From Brevibacillus fortis (lineage in GTDB: Bacteria > Bacillota > Bacilli > Brevibacillales > Brevibacillaceae): a stretch of 64,000 nt of DNA. Location of the stretch: contig NZ_PXZM01000036.1 of NCBI RefSeq assembly GCF_003013395.1, forward strand, positions 248,001 to 312,000. Reading direction: 5' to 3'. Under the pieces are notes generated by a model. The model saw only the letters and a list, made by a program, of their open reading frames with translations, was not told the DNA's origin and did not search any database. The position numbers and the translations under genes were made by a program. Shown here piece after piece: positions 9,139-17,607 of the stretch. The stretch's first letter is position 1. Every line of letters begins with the position of its first letter.

Positions 9139-9455
9139 TCATGAATTCGCAGGATTTCACCCTTATGTAAGTGTGTTAGAAGATTCAATGGAGGCGCTTG
9201 TGGCTTGGGGAACATAAGAAGGGCATGCGTAAATAGAGGTGAGATGCAATCACCCAAATTGTTCCATTTGTGCACGTCTCCACCTCGCCCTAGCGATTTT
9301 CGCTCCCATGTCTCAACGGGTCTAAGTCCTTTCATTCCTTCGTCACATCTAAACTAAGGGGATGGAGGTCGGTCTTTCTAACGGAACGGGTCCGAGCCCT
9401 TTTGCGTAACGTCTCCCGATACTCCGTGCTTCTTTAACATCCTGCGAATACATGA
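9139..9455 (-). ncRNA. Candidate IS110 bridge RNA region
   Basis: The non-coding part downstream of the transposase is bounded by a near-perfect 16-base inverted repeat, 9139-9154 and 9440-9455 (15 of 16 match). It contains a hairpin at 9220-9291: outer arms AGGGC/GCCCT, an asymmetric loop, then arms GAGGTGAGA/TCTCCACCTC around a large inner loop. IS1111-type members of the family carry their guide RNA on this side of the gene. The extent and strand of any transcript are inferred. Confidence 0.45.
9315..9400 (-). repeat. Two near-identical 16-base direct repeats in the IS non-coding region
   Basis: Copies at 9315-9330 and 9385-9400 share the core AACGGGTC and differ at three positions. The spacing is 70 bases. 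They lie inside the proposed bridge-RNA region. Confidence 0.6.
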
Positions 9456-9476
9456 ACTGGTGAGAAGAAGCTGATT

Positions 9477-10742
9477 TTATGCTGCCTGCGGAAATACTCT
9501 GGTCGGATTATAAGCTTCGCTGCTTTTTGCAAGACCGATAAGCATGCGCGCTACTTTACCGCATAATTTCATAATGGATTTCATTCTTTTTAGTTTCTTT
9601 TCTTCAACATTGTAGCGGTGTAAAGCTCGAATTTCTGGATTGGTCATCACCATGCACATTGTCATGAGATAAAGGAAATGACGCAGACGTGGGCGGCCGC
9701 GTTTGCTAAGCACCATCTTTCCTTGCCATTTCCCAGAACTTGCTTCAGCTAGGTTTAAGCCTGCATGCCGTAGTAGAGCATTTCCGTGTGCAAAGCCGCT
9801 TAGATCGCCGGCCTCGCCTAGAACACCCGCTAAGCCCGTTACATTAACGCCACGAATTTCGAGTAGTTTCTTCGCATAAGGAATACATTCAAGGATGAGA
9901 TGGAGCTCACGCTCTATTTGTGCAAGTTGACGCAACGCCAAATCATATTCCTCAAGCAGTTGACCCAGATGAAGTTTGTAAGCGTGGAGCGCCTGGGTAG
10001 TGCCAACACTGCATTTTGCTAGTGCAATGAGTTGCTCTGCTCGTTTAACACCAGCATGACGCTTCACAAACTGCTTCCAACCGGCAAGGACTTGATCAGT
10101 GGATAATCGACTGATTTCTTTCGGTAAGGGAAAGAGTCTGAGTGTTGCGATAGAACTGGTGCAGGTAAGGATTTTAAAGACCTGACGCAGTTCAGGAAAG
10201 ACAATGTCGACCCAGCGATGAATTTGATTAACAGCGCTGTTTAGGCGTTTCGTAACTGTTTCCCGATTAGCCATTAGAATACGTAGTCCCTCAAAAGTTT
10301 CCGAAGGAAACCGAACAGGGGAGTAATATCCGTTTTTTACCATATCTGCAATGACAAGCGCATCCTTACGGTCGCTTTTAGATGGGGTATTATCCTGATT
10401 TTCCTTGTTCTTTTTGACGAGATGGGGATTTACTAGAACGACCTCAATGCCTTGAGAAGCAAGCCAGCGAGCCAGACTCAGCCAGTAATGACCGGTAGGT
10501 TCCATACCGACAATGACTTTGTTAAGTGTATAGGTTTTGAATAGATCCTGGATCCAGCGGCCAAACTGCTCAAAGCCTTCAAGATGGCTATTAAACGCAA
10601 GTGGGGTACCTAATGCAATTCCACGGAAACTGACGGCACGAGCCACGTGAGTGTCTTGAGCAATGTCTACCCCGACAACTAGGTGATGAACAGTAATGTT
10701 TTCAATTAGTTGATTTTGCTTGTCCTGTGCCTTAAACTTCAT
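9477..10742 (-). CDS. IS110-family transposase
   Basis: A 421-residue DEDD-type recombinase. The N-terminal RuvC-like domain shows Asp in VVGVDIAQDTH, Glu in VGMEPTGHYW and the DxxKDA stretch SDRKDALVIADM. A helical linker leads to the C-terminal Transposase_20 domain, with IRGVNVTGLAGVLGEAG and the Ser-containing SSGKWQGKMVLSKRGRPRLR where the family's nucleophilic Ser lies. AGGAGGT precedes the ATG at 10742. Full length and apparently intact, so the element could be active. Confidence 0.95.
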   Translation of the reverse strand: MKFKAQDKQNQLIENITVHHLVVGVDIAQDTHVARAVSFRGIALGTPLAFNSHLEGFEQFGRWIQDLFKTYTLNKVIVGMEPTGHYWLSLARWLASQGIEVVLVNPHLVKKNKENQDNTPSKSDRKDALVIADMVKNGYYSPVRFPSETFEGLRILMANRETVTKRLNSAVNQIHRWVDIVFPELRQVFKILTCTSSIATLRLFPLPKEISRLSTDQVLAGWKQFVKRHAGVKRAEQLIALAKCSVGTTQALHAYKLHLGQLLEEYDLALRQLAQIERELHLILECIPYAKKLLEIRGVNVTGLAGVLGEAGDLSGFAHGNALLRHAGLNLAEASSGKWQGKMVLSKRGRPRLRHFLYLMTMCMVMTNPEIRALHRYNVEEKKLKRMKSIMKLCGKVARMLIGLAKSSEAYNPTRVFPQAA

Positions 10743-10883
10743 AGAAGAGCGACCTCCTGATGGGTTTTTGAGGCTATGACCTCGTGTGCAACCCCATCTT
10801 ACCGAGGCGCTCGTTTTTGTTCAAACGCCATATTATTCGTTTTACAGGAATCTAACGGGCAGTTACGCTCAACGAATTTGGAT

Positions 10884-10889
10884 TATAAT
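10884..10889 (+). promoter_or_regulatory. -10 box ahead of the grpB-like gene
   Basis: A consensus TATAAT lies 33 bases before the proposed start. No convincing -35 is seen at the right distance, possibly because the IS end falls there. Confidence 0.4.
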
Positions 10890-10921
10890 AGAATGATTAA
10901 TTTGATGCAGAGGTGATAGGA

Positions 10922-11437
10922 GTGCTAGGGCTACCCAAAGGTAAAGTCTTTCTTATCGCTTGGACGGCAGAGTGGGAGAAGGAATTTATAAGGGAGAAAA
11001 CACAGATAGAAAATGAACTTGGCGAACTTATCTTGGCAGTCCACCATATAGGCAGTACGGCTGTGAAAAACTTATCGGCGAAACCTATAATTGATATTGG
11101 AATTGAATTAAAAGATTATCAACATGGGAGTGAATGTGTCCAAGGCTTAGAGAGGCTTGGATATGCTTATAGGGGAACAAACATACTTCCCGACAGACAT
11201 TATTTCAGTAAGGGTGAGCCAAGAACTCATCAAATTCACATGTTCCAAACAGGCAGTTTGTATCTAGAAAAGATACTTGCATTTAGAGACTATTTATTGA
11301 AAAATGACGCAGCACTAAACGAATATCAAGAGTTGAAAGTGAAACTCTCCCAGAAACACGAAAAAGATAAACTACTGTATACGGATGAAAAAACTGAGTT
11401 TATAAATTCAATTTTGGACAGTTTAGGATTCAACTAA
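10922..11437 (+). CDS. GrpB-family (UPF0157) nucleotidyltransferase-like protein
   Basis: A 171-residue protein of the GrpB/UPF0157 group, related in fold to nucleotidyltransferases; its substrate is not established. The family signature is HIGSTAVKNLSAKPIIDI, with the second conserved block RTHQIHMF. An upstream GTG at 10913 is in frame, but GAGGTG at 10910-10915 is correctly spaced for GTG 10922. That gives the usual family N-terminus MLGLPKGKVFL. It stands alone, with a strong terminator after it. Confidence 0.88.
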   Translation: MLGLPKGKVFLIAWTAEWEKEFIREKTQIENELGELILAVHHIGSTAVKNLSAKPIIDIGIELKDYQHGSECVQGLERLGYAYRGTNILPDRHYFSKGEPRTHQIHMFQTGSLYLEKILAFRDYLLKNDAALNEYQELKVKLSQKHEKDKLLYTDEKTEFINSILDSLGFN

Positions 11438-11462
11438 CGGGACACGATAGTTGAACTGATAG

Positions 11463-11512
11463 AAAGGCGGACACATATTATACATATATATTATGTGTCC
11501 GCCTTTTATTTT
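11463..11512. terminator. Strong, probably bidirectional terminator
   Basis: Long arms AGGCGGACACATA and TATGTGTCCGCCT, with an AT-rich centre and T tract. From here to 11843 no gene is seen. An inverted repeat AGAAGTCA/TGACTTCT at about 11627-11668 and a TATAAT at 11804-11809 are the only features noted. Confidence 0.8.
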
Positions 11513-11843
11513 ACTGTATTTTTTTAATTTAGGTCTTGATAATACGGTTTTCCTACAGGGGTTTGTCCTTGTTATGATTTTCAGTCATGTTTGAAGCCTT
11601 TCGATTAACTACCATATTCTATAATTAGAAGTCATGGAATGGTACCCTACGGTTTTAAGGATTGACTTCTAGGAGTTAAGGTGGTGATTGGCTTAATCCA
11701 GATGAAGCTGAATAGTGTAGCTTGATATTAGCTTAATTTGAATCTAAAGTATCATTGATCGTGTCTTCGTGCAAAAGTATCTACCAACGCACATGAGTTC
11801 AGATATAATAAGAATATACGTTCCTATTCTAGCGAGGTGTTCA

Positions 11844-12209
11844 ATGATGACAAGGAAAAACGATGTCGTAATCAAAAATCATCGAACCAAGTACCCCAAT
11901 CCAATTACACTTGTAGAAGGACAAAGAGTTCGAATGGGAGAGCTGTATGATGGTCCGGAAAATTGGCACAATTGGCGGTATTGCTACACCGTGGATGAAC
12001 AGTTGCAGGGCTGGGTACCAGAGCAAATCATTGAAAAAGATGGAGAGATTGGGATATTGACCGCTGCTTACACGGCAAAAGAGCTAAATGTGGACGCTGG
12101 TGATCGCGTAATCTTTCTGCATGAGTTAAACGGATGGAGTTGGTGCGAATTAGAGAGCACAGGGGAATGCGGTTGGATTCCAAATGAATGTCTCAGTACG
12201 GAACAATAA
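11844..12209 (+). CDS. Small protein with two SH3-like units
   Basis: A 121-residue protein without signal peptide or membrane helix. GAGGTG precedes ATG 11844; an upstream in-frame ATG has no such site. Two SH3-like units are visible. The first contains VEGQRVRMGELYDGPENW and YTVDEQLQGWVP, the second VDAGDRVIFLHELNGWSW and ESTGECGWIP. Each ends in the Gly-Trp-(Val/Ile)-Pro motif typical of variant bacterial SH3 domains. These usually occur in secreted wall-binding proteins, so a stand-alone, apparently cytoplasmic form is less usual. Function unknown. Confidence 0.78.
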   Translation: MMTRKNDVVIKNHRTKYPNPITLVEGQRVRMGELYDGPENWHNWRYCYTVDEQLQGWVPEQIIEKDGEIGILTAAYTAKELNVDAGDRVIFLHELNGWSWCELESTGECGWIPNECLSTEQ

Positions 12210-12218
12210 AGAGAAGAG

Positions 12219-12250
12219 AAGGGGCCTTCCAACTGGGGAGGTCCCTTTTT
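12219..12250 (+). terminator. Terminator after the SH3 gene
   Basis: The arms AGGGGCCTTCC and GGGAGGTCCCTT (with G-U pairs) are followed by T5. Confidence 0.75.
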
Positions 12251-12367
12251 ACAGACTGCCAAAATGAAGCATAAACTACATTTATCGAGAAGTATTGAAG
12301 TCATTCATTGCAAGAGATATACTATTCTCAAAATTAAAACAAATTAGAATGATAAAGGAGCTTCAGC

Positions 12368-13255
12368 ATGGCACAACTCGTAAAAGAACGGATTCGGAAG
12401 CAGTATGGGAAGCTGACAGCAAGCCAAAAAATCATCTGTAAGATCGCTATTGAAAAGCCAAGCCTACTAGCGATCCATACCGCCAAAAAAATCGCGGAGT
12501 TTACGAATACCAGTGAAGCGACTGTCATTCGCTTTTGTTATGCATTAGGTTACTCGGGATACACAGAGCTTCAGGAAGAAATCAAAAAGTCTCTTTTAAT
12601 AGGAGACCAGAGGAAGGGGCCGATCCAGAAATATCGAGACACAGAGGTTACACTCGATCTGAGCAATTACGCACATCAAGTGATGGAGAGTGATATTGCG
12701 TATCTCCAACAAGGCTTGCAGCAAATTGACTACACGTTGCTCCAAGAGGTGGTCAAGAGCATCGTGCAGGCAAAACGAATCGTAGTGGTAGGCTTTCGTT
12801 GGTGCCATATCCCTGCAAAATGGTTGTTCCAGGCGTTGAATGCGATCAAAGGAAACACGCATCTGTATACGGGAGCAGTTGATAACGCGGATTACTTTCT
12901 CACCGAACGAGATCAAGAATGGCTAGTCATTGCGATTTCATTTCCTCGTCATCCTAGTGAGACGGTCGCAATGGTCCACTCAGCGAAAGAGCTGGGGGCG
13001 AAGGTTTTGGCGATTACGGAAGGCGAGCTATCCCCCATCAGTCAAGTCGCAGATCATCTTCTGAAAATCACCACACCGCAGCCTGTTGCCACTAGCGGAA
13101 TGCCTACATTATTCTCCATACTGAATGTTTTGATCAAAGGCGTGATGCTCCACGATGCGGAAAATGTCCAGAAACGATTGCAGCACTATGATGAAATCAG
13201 CTCGAAGCTATATTCTTTTGTCGGAGAGGAAGAGGAAGACTTCTCGATCTATTGA
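12368..13255 (+). CDS. MurR/RpiR-family transcriptional regulator
   Basis: A 295-residue cytoplasmic regulator. Residues 1-75 form the RpiR winged helix-turn-helix (IAEFTNTSEATVIRFCYALGYSGY). Residues about 120-270 form a SIS sugar-phosphate domain with KRIVVVGFRWCHIPAKW and the second half EWLVIAISFPRHPSETVAM. Such proteins sense phosphosugars or related catabolites. AAAGGAG, seven bases upstream, fixes ATG 12368. It heads a tight four-gene unit with a CapA-like enzyme, an MFS carrier and an acyl-CoA ligase, and probably regulates it. Confidence 0.92.
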   Translation: MAQLVKERIRKQYGKLTASQKIICKIAIEKPSLLAIHTAKKIAEFTNTSEATVIRFCYALGYSGYTELQEEIKKSLLIGDQRKGPIQKYRDTEVTLDLSNYAHQVMESDIAYLQQGLQQIDYTLLQEVVKSIVQAKRIVVVGFRWCHIPAKWLFQALNAIKGNTHLYTGAVDNADYFLTERDQEWLVIAISFPRHPSETVAMVHSAKELGAKVLAITEGELSPISQVADHLLKITTPQPVATSGMPTLFSILNVLIKGVMLHDAENVQKRLQHYDEISSKLYSFVGEEEEDFSIY

Positions 13256-13294
13256 GATCGGAAAGGTATGCAAAGGGAAAGGGGAATTCTGCCA

Positions 13295-14596
13295 ATGATC
13301 AAGCCGATTTGGTTCACAGCGACTGGCGACAGCTTCATTACACGCAATCTGCCATACAAGGATCAAGCTTTTCAAGAAGTATCCCATTTGCTGCACCGTG
13401 CAGACGTACGTATTGCGAATCTGGAGACAACTGTACACGATAACGAGGGCTATCCCAGCGCGCAGAGCGGAGGCACGTGGGCGATGTCACCACCTTCCGT
13501 TTTGCAAGTCATGAAAGATTATGGCTTTAACATGATTGGCTGGGCGAACAATCATACACTCGATTATTTGTATGGGGGACTGGAAGCAACCGAACGGTAT
13601 CTCAATGAGTATGGTTTTGTCCATGCTGGCGCAGGGAAAAATCTCGCAGAAGCGGGAGCACCGCGTTATCTCGAATGCGAAGGGGCCAGGGTAGCCTTGA
13701 TCGCCGCGACGTCGACCTTTCATCCATGGTGGGCGGCCGGAGATCAGCGTTCGGATAGTATCGGCAGACCAGGAATCAATCCGATGCGCTATGTGATGAC
13801 ACATCACATTACGGAAGAAAAGCTGGCTGATTTGCAAGCTATTGCGGAATCAACGGACATTAACGCCTTCAACAAGCTTCTGATCGAGGAAGGCTTCATG
13901 AACGATCCGGGCAAGGAGATCTTTCTGTTCGGAAATGCACGTTTTATGGTAAGCGACGAAGAGGGGACGACTACCCATCCGCATCCGCGCGATCTGAACA
14001 GAATCGTGGGAACGATTGAGGAGGCAAAAAGGCGGGCTGATTACGTTATCGTGAGTATTCACGCTCATGAGATGAAAGGTGATGCGAAAGAGGTTGCGGC
14101 TGATTTCTTGCCTGTATTTGCAAAAGCTTGCATTGATGCGGGCGCACACGCTGTGGTAGGACACGGCCCCCATTTATTGCGTGGCATTGAAATCTACAAC
14201 AATCGGCCGATCTTTTACAGCTTGGGAGATTTTATTTTTCAGACAGAAGCTGTTACGAGTCAGCCCGCTGATTTCTACGAGCACTATGGCCTGAACCACA
14301 CCCATAATGTGGCAGATGCCTTGGAAGCGATGAGTGCCAACTACACACGCGGACTATGTGTGCACAAAGAGGTGTGGGAGTCGGTTATTCCCTTGTGGAA
14401 AATGCAAGATGGTGAACTGCTCGAACTGGAGCTGCATCCGATTGAATTAGGCTTTGATCAGCCCGTACATCGTATGGGGTGGCCGAAAATAAGCGGCGAT
14501 ACCTCGATCTTGGAGGGGCTCAAGACTTTGAGTGAACCATATGGCACAGTGATCGAGATCACGGATGGAATTGGGCGCGTGAGACTTTCAAAATAG
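13295..14596 (+). CDS. CapA-family (PGA_cap) metallophosphatase-fold enzyme
   Basis: A 433-residue protein of the CapA/PgsA metallophosphatase-fold family. Fold motifs are FTATGDSFITRNL, IANLETTV, WANNHTLDYLYGG, VSIHAHEMKG, GHGPHLLRGIE and YSLGDFIFQ. They supply the metal-binding Asp, Glu, Asn and His residues. There is no signal peptide or membrane anchor, unlike capsule-type CapA, so a cytoplasmic hydrolase is more likely. The ATG at 13295 is preferred over 13268, because AAAGGGG precedes it and the family begins just before this motif. Its place between an RpiR regulator and a carrier suggests catabolism of an imported anionic compound. Confidence 0.85.
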   Translation: MIKPIWFTATGDSFITRNLPYKDQAFQEVSHLLHRADVRIANLETTVHDNEGYPSAQSGGTWAMSPPSVLQVMKDYGFNMIGWANNHTLDYLYGGLEATERYLNEYGFVHAGAGKNLAEAGAPRYLECEGARVALIAATSTFHPWWAAGDQRSDSIGRPGINPMRYVMTHHITEEKLADLQAIAESTDINAFNKLLIEEGFMNDPGKEIFLFGNARFMVSDEEGTTTHPHPRDLNRIVGTIEEAKRRADYVIVSIHAHEMKGDAKEVAADFLPVFAKACIDAGAHAVVGHGPHLLRGIEIYNNRPIFYSLGDFIFQTEAVTSQPADFYEHYGLNHTHNVADALEAMSANYTRGLCVHKEVWESVIPLWKMQDGELLELELHPIELGFDQPVHRMGWPKISGDTSILEGLKTLSEPYGTVIEITDGIGRVRLSK

Positions 14597-14642
14597 TGGG
14601 GAGCAGTGGCAGTCTATTTCCTAGACAAATGGAGTGATTCAC

Positions 14643-15902
14643 ATGATGGCCAGAATCACAATGGTTATGTTGTTTGTGCTATACATGATCAATTATGCGG
14701 ACAAAACAATTGCGGGATATTCTGCAGTGCCGATTATGGCGGAATTTTCGTTGAATGAGAAGGAATGGGGGCTTGTCGGAAGCAGTTTTTTCTGGTTTTT
14801 CTCCATTGCCGGGATTATAGGTGCGGCATTGTCGGACCGCATCGGGACGAAAAAAATGCTGGCAATCATGGCGCTGTCCTGGACAGTCATCCAATTCGGC
14901 GCTTATGCGATCGCAGGTCTGCCGATGCTCGTTGTTGCGCGGGTATTGCTTGGAATAGGCGAAGGGCCATTTTGGGCAACGGTTGTCAGCCATTTGAACA
15001 AATGGTTTCCCGAAGAAAAGCGTGGACTGGTTTATTCCACCGTGAACTTCGGTGCTTTCGTCGGTGCGGTTGCTTCGGCACCGCTGATCGTCGCGCTAAT
15101 CGATAGCTATGGATGGCGATTTTCCTGGGCGTTTATGGGCGCACTCAGTCTGATATGGTTCTTGGTCTGGCTGTGGATTGGGAAAGAAAAGCCACTTGTC
15201 GGCGTAGCTCCTGCAAAAGTCGAAGCTCCTGCCTTGCCAAAAGCGAAATGGTCGGAAATATCCAGTGTCTTGCTCTCATCCACGTTTCTTTTCTGCTTTT
15301 TGATCTATTTCGCACAAATTTGGGGGACGACCTTCGCATCTGTATGGGAGCCTGTCTATCTCGTCAAGGTCTTCCAGTTTACGAATCAGGAAATGGCTTA
15401 TGCGATTGCCGGCACGGGGCTTTTGGCTGGACTTATGACCATACTGATTTCTTCGATTGGTGATCGTTTCTTCAAGAAGCACCGCAGCTATCGTAAATCA
15501 TACGTTCTAGTTGGCGGTGTTTCGATTATTTTAGGGGGACTGTGCTTTTACGGCGTTACCCTTGCTCAATCTACGGTACTTGTCTTGATCCTCCTGTGCC
15601 TGGGAAAAGGATTTGCTTTTTCTGTTGGTACAGCTGCCTCTGTCATTGTAAGCAGCTTGTTGCCGGAACGCACGGGACTTTTGGTCGGTGTGTTGTCCAG
15701 CCTGGTTACATTGGCAGGGATCATCTCGCCGCTGGTAACGGGCGCAATCGTTCAGTCAGCAGGAGATATTGGCACAGGTTTTGGTAACGCCATGATCGTC
15801 AACGGGTTGCTCTTTATCATTTGCGGCGTGCTTTTCCTGTTCTTTGTGAAGCGCAATGAACAAGCAAGTCAATCAGCACCGCCAATCTCCCATGTTTCAT
15901 AA
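14643..15902 (+). CDS. MFS transporter, anion:cation symporter type
   Basis: A 419-residue membrane protein with about 12 helices. The motif after helix 2, LSDRIGTKKMLAIM, is the MFS loop 2-3 signature. NYADKTIAGYSAVPIMAEF in helix 1 and ARVLLGIGEGPFWATV in helix 4 are typical of the anion:cation symporter family, whose substrates are organic acids such as hexuronates and tartrate. GGAGTG places the start at ATG 14643. It lies 46 bases after the CapA-like gene in the RpiR-headed operon. The substrate is unknown. Confidence 0.9.
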   Translation: MMARITMVMLFVLYMINYADKTIAGYSAVPIMAEFSLNEKEWGLVGSSFFWFFSIAGIIGAALSDRIGTKKMLAIMALSWTVIQFGAYAIAGLPMLVVARVLLGIGEGPFWATVVSHLNKWFPEEKRGLVYSTVNFGAFVGAVASAPLIVALIDSYGWRFSWAFMGALSLIWFLVWLWIGKEKPLVGVAPAKVEAPALPKAKWSEISSVLLSSTFLFCFLIYFAQIWGTTFASVWEPVYLVKVFQFTNQEMAYAIAGTGLLAGLMTILISSIGDRFFKKHRSYRKSYVLVGGVSIILGGLCFYGVTLAQSTVLVLILLCLGKGFAFSVGTAASVIVSSLLPERTGLLVGVLSSLVTLAGIISPLVTGAIVQSAGDIGTGFGNAMIVNGLLFIICGVLFLFFVKRNEQASQSAPPISHVS

Positions 15903-15962
15903 AAGTAATACTTTATAGGCTTGGCTCTAAGTGTTAAAATTTTCTGAAAAGGGGGTAGATGT

Positions 15963-17474
15963 GTGATGTATCATTTGAATGAGAGCCTCATTCAGAGTGC
16001 GAAACAGTTTCCGGATCGCCCAGCCTACGTCTTCATGGGAGAAACGACTACGTATGCGGACTTCTATCAGCAAGTCGAACATCTCGCAGCAGGACTTGCC
16101 CAGCATGGGATTGGAAAAGGGGACGCTGTCGCCCTGCTCATGGATAATCGGCCGCATTTTGTTAGCGCTTACTATGCGATTCTCCGCGTAGGAGCTGTCG
16201 TTGTTCCCATGAACCCCATCTATACGGCGCGCGAAATTAGCTTTATCCTATCGAACAGCAAGGCAAAGGCAGCCATTGCCTTATCCGCGCTGCAGCCGGT
16301 ATTAACCCCGATGAAGGACCAAATAGAAGATTTGCAGCTTCTCATATACACGGAGCCCATTGAAAATGAATTAACCATCGATCAGCTTGTACAGGAAGGG
16401 CAGGAGTCAGACGCAGGGTACGAGGAACCGGAACGTAACGAGGATGACCTCGCTGTAATCCTTTATACCTCAGGTACGACTGGCCAGCCAAAAGGAGCGA
16501 TGCTCTCTCACCGCAATATGGATTCGAATGCGGAAGCGATGGGAAAATTGTTCGAGCTGGTGCCAGAAGATCGCATGGTTGCGGTACTGCCGATGTTTCA
16601 CGTCTTCTGCATGACAGTATGCATGAATGGCCCGATTCGCACGGGAGCGACCATTATTATCATGCCGAAATTTCATCCGGCAGACGTCGTCCAAACGATT
16701 CGTGAGCAAAAAGCCACATGTTTTGCAGGTGTCCCGACCATGTATAACTATCTGCTACAATTGCCGACTGCGACAAAAGAAGATCTCTCCTCCATCCGGA
16801 TATACTGCTCGGGAGGTGCATCCATGCCCGTCGAGCTCCTGCACAAGTTCGAAGCGAAATACGATGCGAAGGTACTGGAGGGCTACGGTTTGTCAGAGGC
16901 AGCTCCAGCTACAACATTTAATCCACTGCACGGGACCAGAAAGCCTGGATCAGTTGGAGTCGATATTCCGCTTGTGAAGAACAAAGTCGTCGATCCCGAA
17001 GGAAAGGAAGTCGCACGTGGAGAAGTGGGCGAGCTGGTGGTACAAGGGCCCAACGTCATGATAGGGTACCTCGGCTTGCCAGATGATACGGCTGCGGCGC
17101 TCCGGGACGGTTGGCTGTATACGGGAGACATGGCCCATATGGATGAAGAAGGATATGTCTACATCGTTGATCGCAAAAAAGACATGATTCTCGTTGACGG
17201 CTATAATGTGTACCCGCGTGAGGTAGAAGAAGTGCTTTACGAGCATCCAGCAATCATCGAGGCGGCTGTGATCGGAATTCCTGACGAGGTGCATGGCGAA
17301 GCAGTCAAGGCATTTGTGGCATTGAAGGAAGTAGCCGTTTCCCAAGAGGATATTATGGCCTTTTGTCGTGACAAGCTCGCGAAATACAAAGTTCCTCGTC
17401 AAGTCGAATTCGTAGCAGAGCTTCCCAAAAACAGTACGGGGAAAATCTTGCGTCGCTCATTACGCACCTCTTAA
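15963..17474 (+). CDS. Long-chain acyl-CoA ligase family (AMP-binding)
   Basis: A 503-residue ANL-superfamily adenylating enzyme that activates a carboxylic acid to its AMP ester and then to the CoA thioester. Core motifs are ILYTSGTTGQPKGAMLSH (P-loop), YGLSEAAPATTFNP, GWLYTGDMAHMDEEGY, DRKKDMILVDGYNVYP and the catalytic Lys in PKNSTGKILRRSLR. GGGGG seven bases before GTG 15963 favours that codon; the next codon is ATG. It is last in the RpiR unit, 60 bases after the carrier gene, and ends in a terminator. The acid it activates is unknown and need not be a long-chain fatty acid. Confidence 0.92.
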   Translation: MMYHLNESLIQSAKQFPDRPAYVFMGETTTYADFYQQVEHLAAGLAQHGIGKGDAVALLMDNRPHFVSAYYAILRVGAVVVPMNPIYTAREISFILSNSKAKAAIALSALQPVLTPMKDQIEDLQLLIYTEPIENELTIDQLVQEGQESDAGYEEPERNEDDLAVILYTSGTTGQPKGAMLSHRNMDSNAEAMGKLFELVPEDRMVAVLPMFHVFCMTVCMNGPIRTGATIIIMPKFHPADVVQTIREQKATCFAGVPTMYNYLLQLPTATKEDLSSIRIYCSGGASMPVELLHKFEAKYDAKVLEGYGLSEAAPATTFNPLHGTRKPGSVGVDIPLVKNKVVDPEGKEVARGEVGELVVQGPNVMIGYLGLPDDTAAALRDGWLYTGDMAHMDEEGYVYIVDRKKDMILVDGYNVYPREVEEVLYEHPAIIEAAVIGIPDEVHGEAVKAFVALKEVAVSQEDIMAFCRDKLAKYKVPRQVEFVAELPKNSTGKILRRSLRTS

Positions 17475-17495
17475 ACGACCGGTCAACCAAATGAT

Positions 17496-17545
17496 AAAAA
17501 TCCGGCTTACACAATGATCTTCATTCGTTGTAAGCTGGATTTTTC
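17496..17545 (+). terminator. Terminator after the acyl-CoA ligase
   Basis: The arms AAAATCCGGCTTAC and GTAAGCTGGATTTTT form a long stem with a T tract. Confidence 0.85.
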
Positions 17546-17607
17546 GTGTAAGGAAGCTGTACGAGCTTCAGCTTGCCGTGTTATAACGGAATGTGGAGGT
17601 GTTTGGA

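Larger units (their letters stand above)
9099..10870 (-). mobile_element. IS110-family insertion sequence
   Basis: The span is a transposase gene plus about 370 bases of 3' and 120 bases of 5' non-coding sequence. The ends are proposed from a 9-base direct repeat, GTTACGCTC, at 9099-9107 and 10862-10870, flanking the unit. IS110 elements lack long terminal inverted repeats, so exact limits are uncertain. It sits directly behind a terminator hairpin and in front of the grpB-like gene. Confidence 0.65.
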
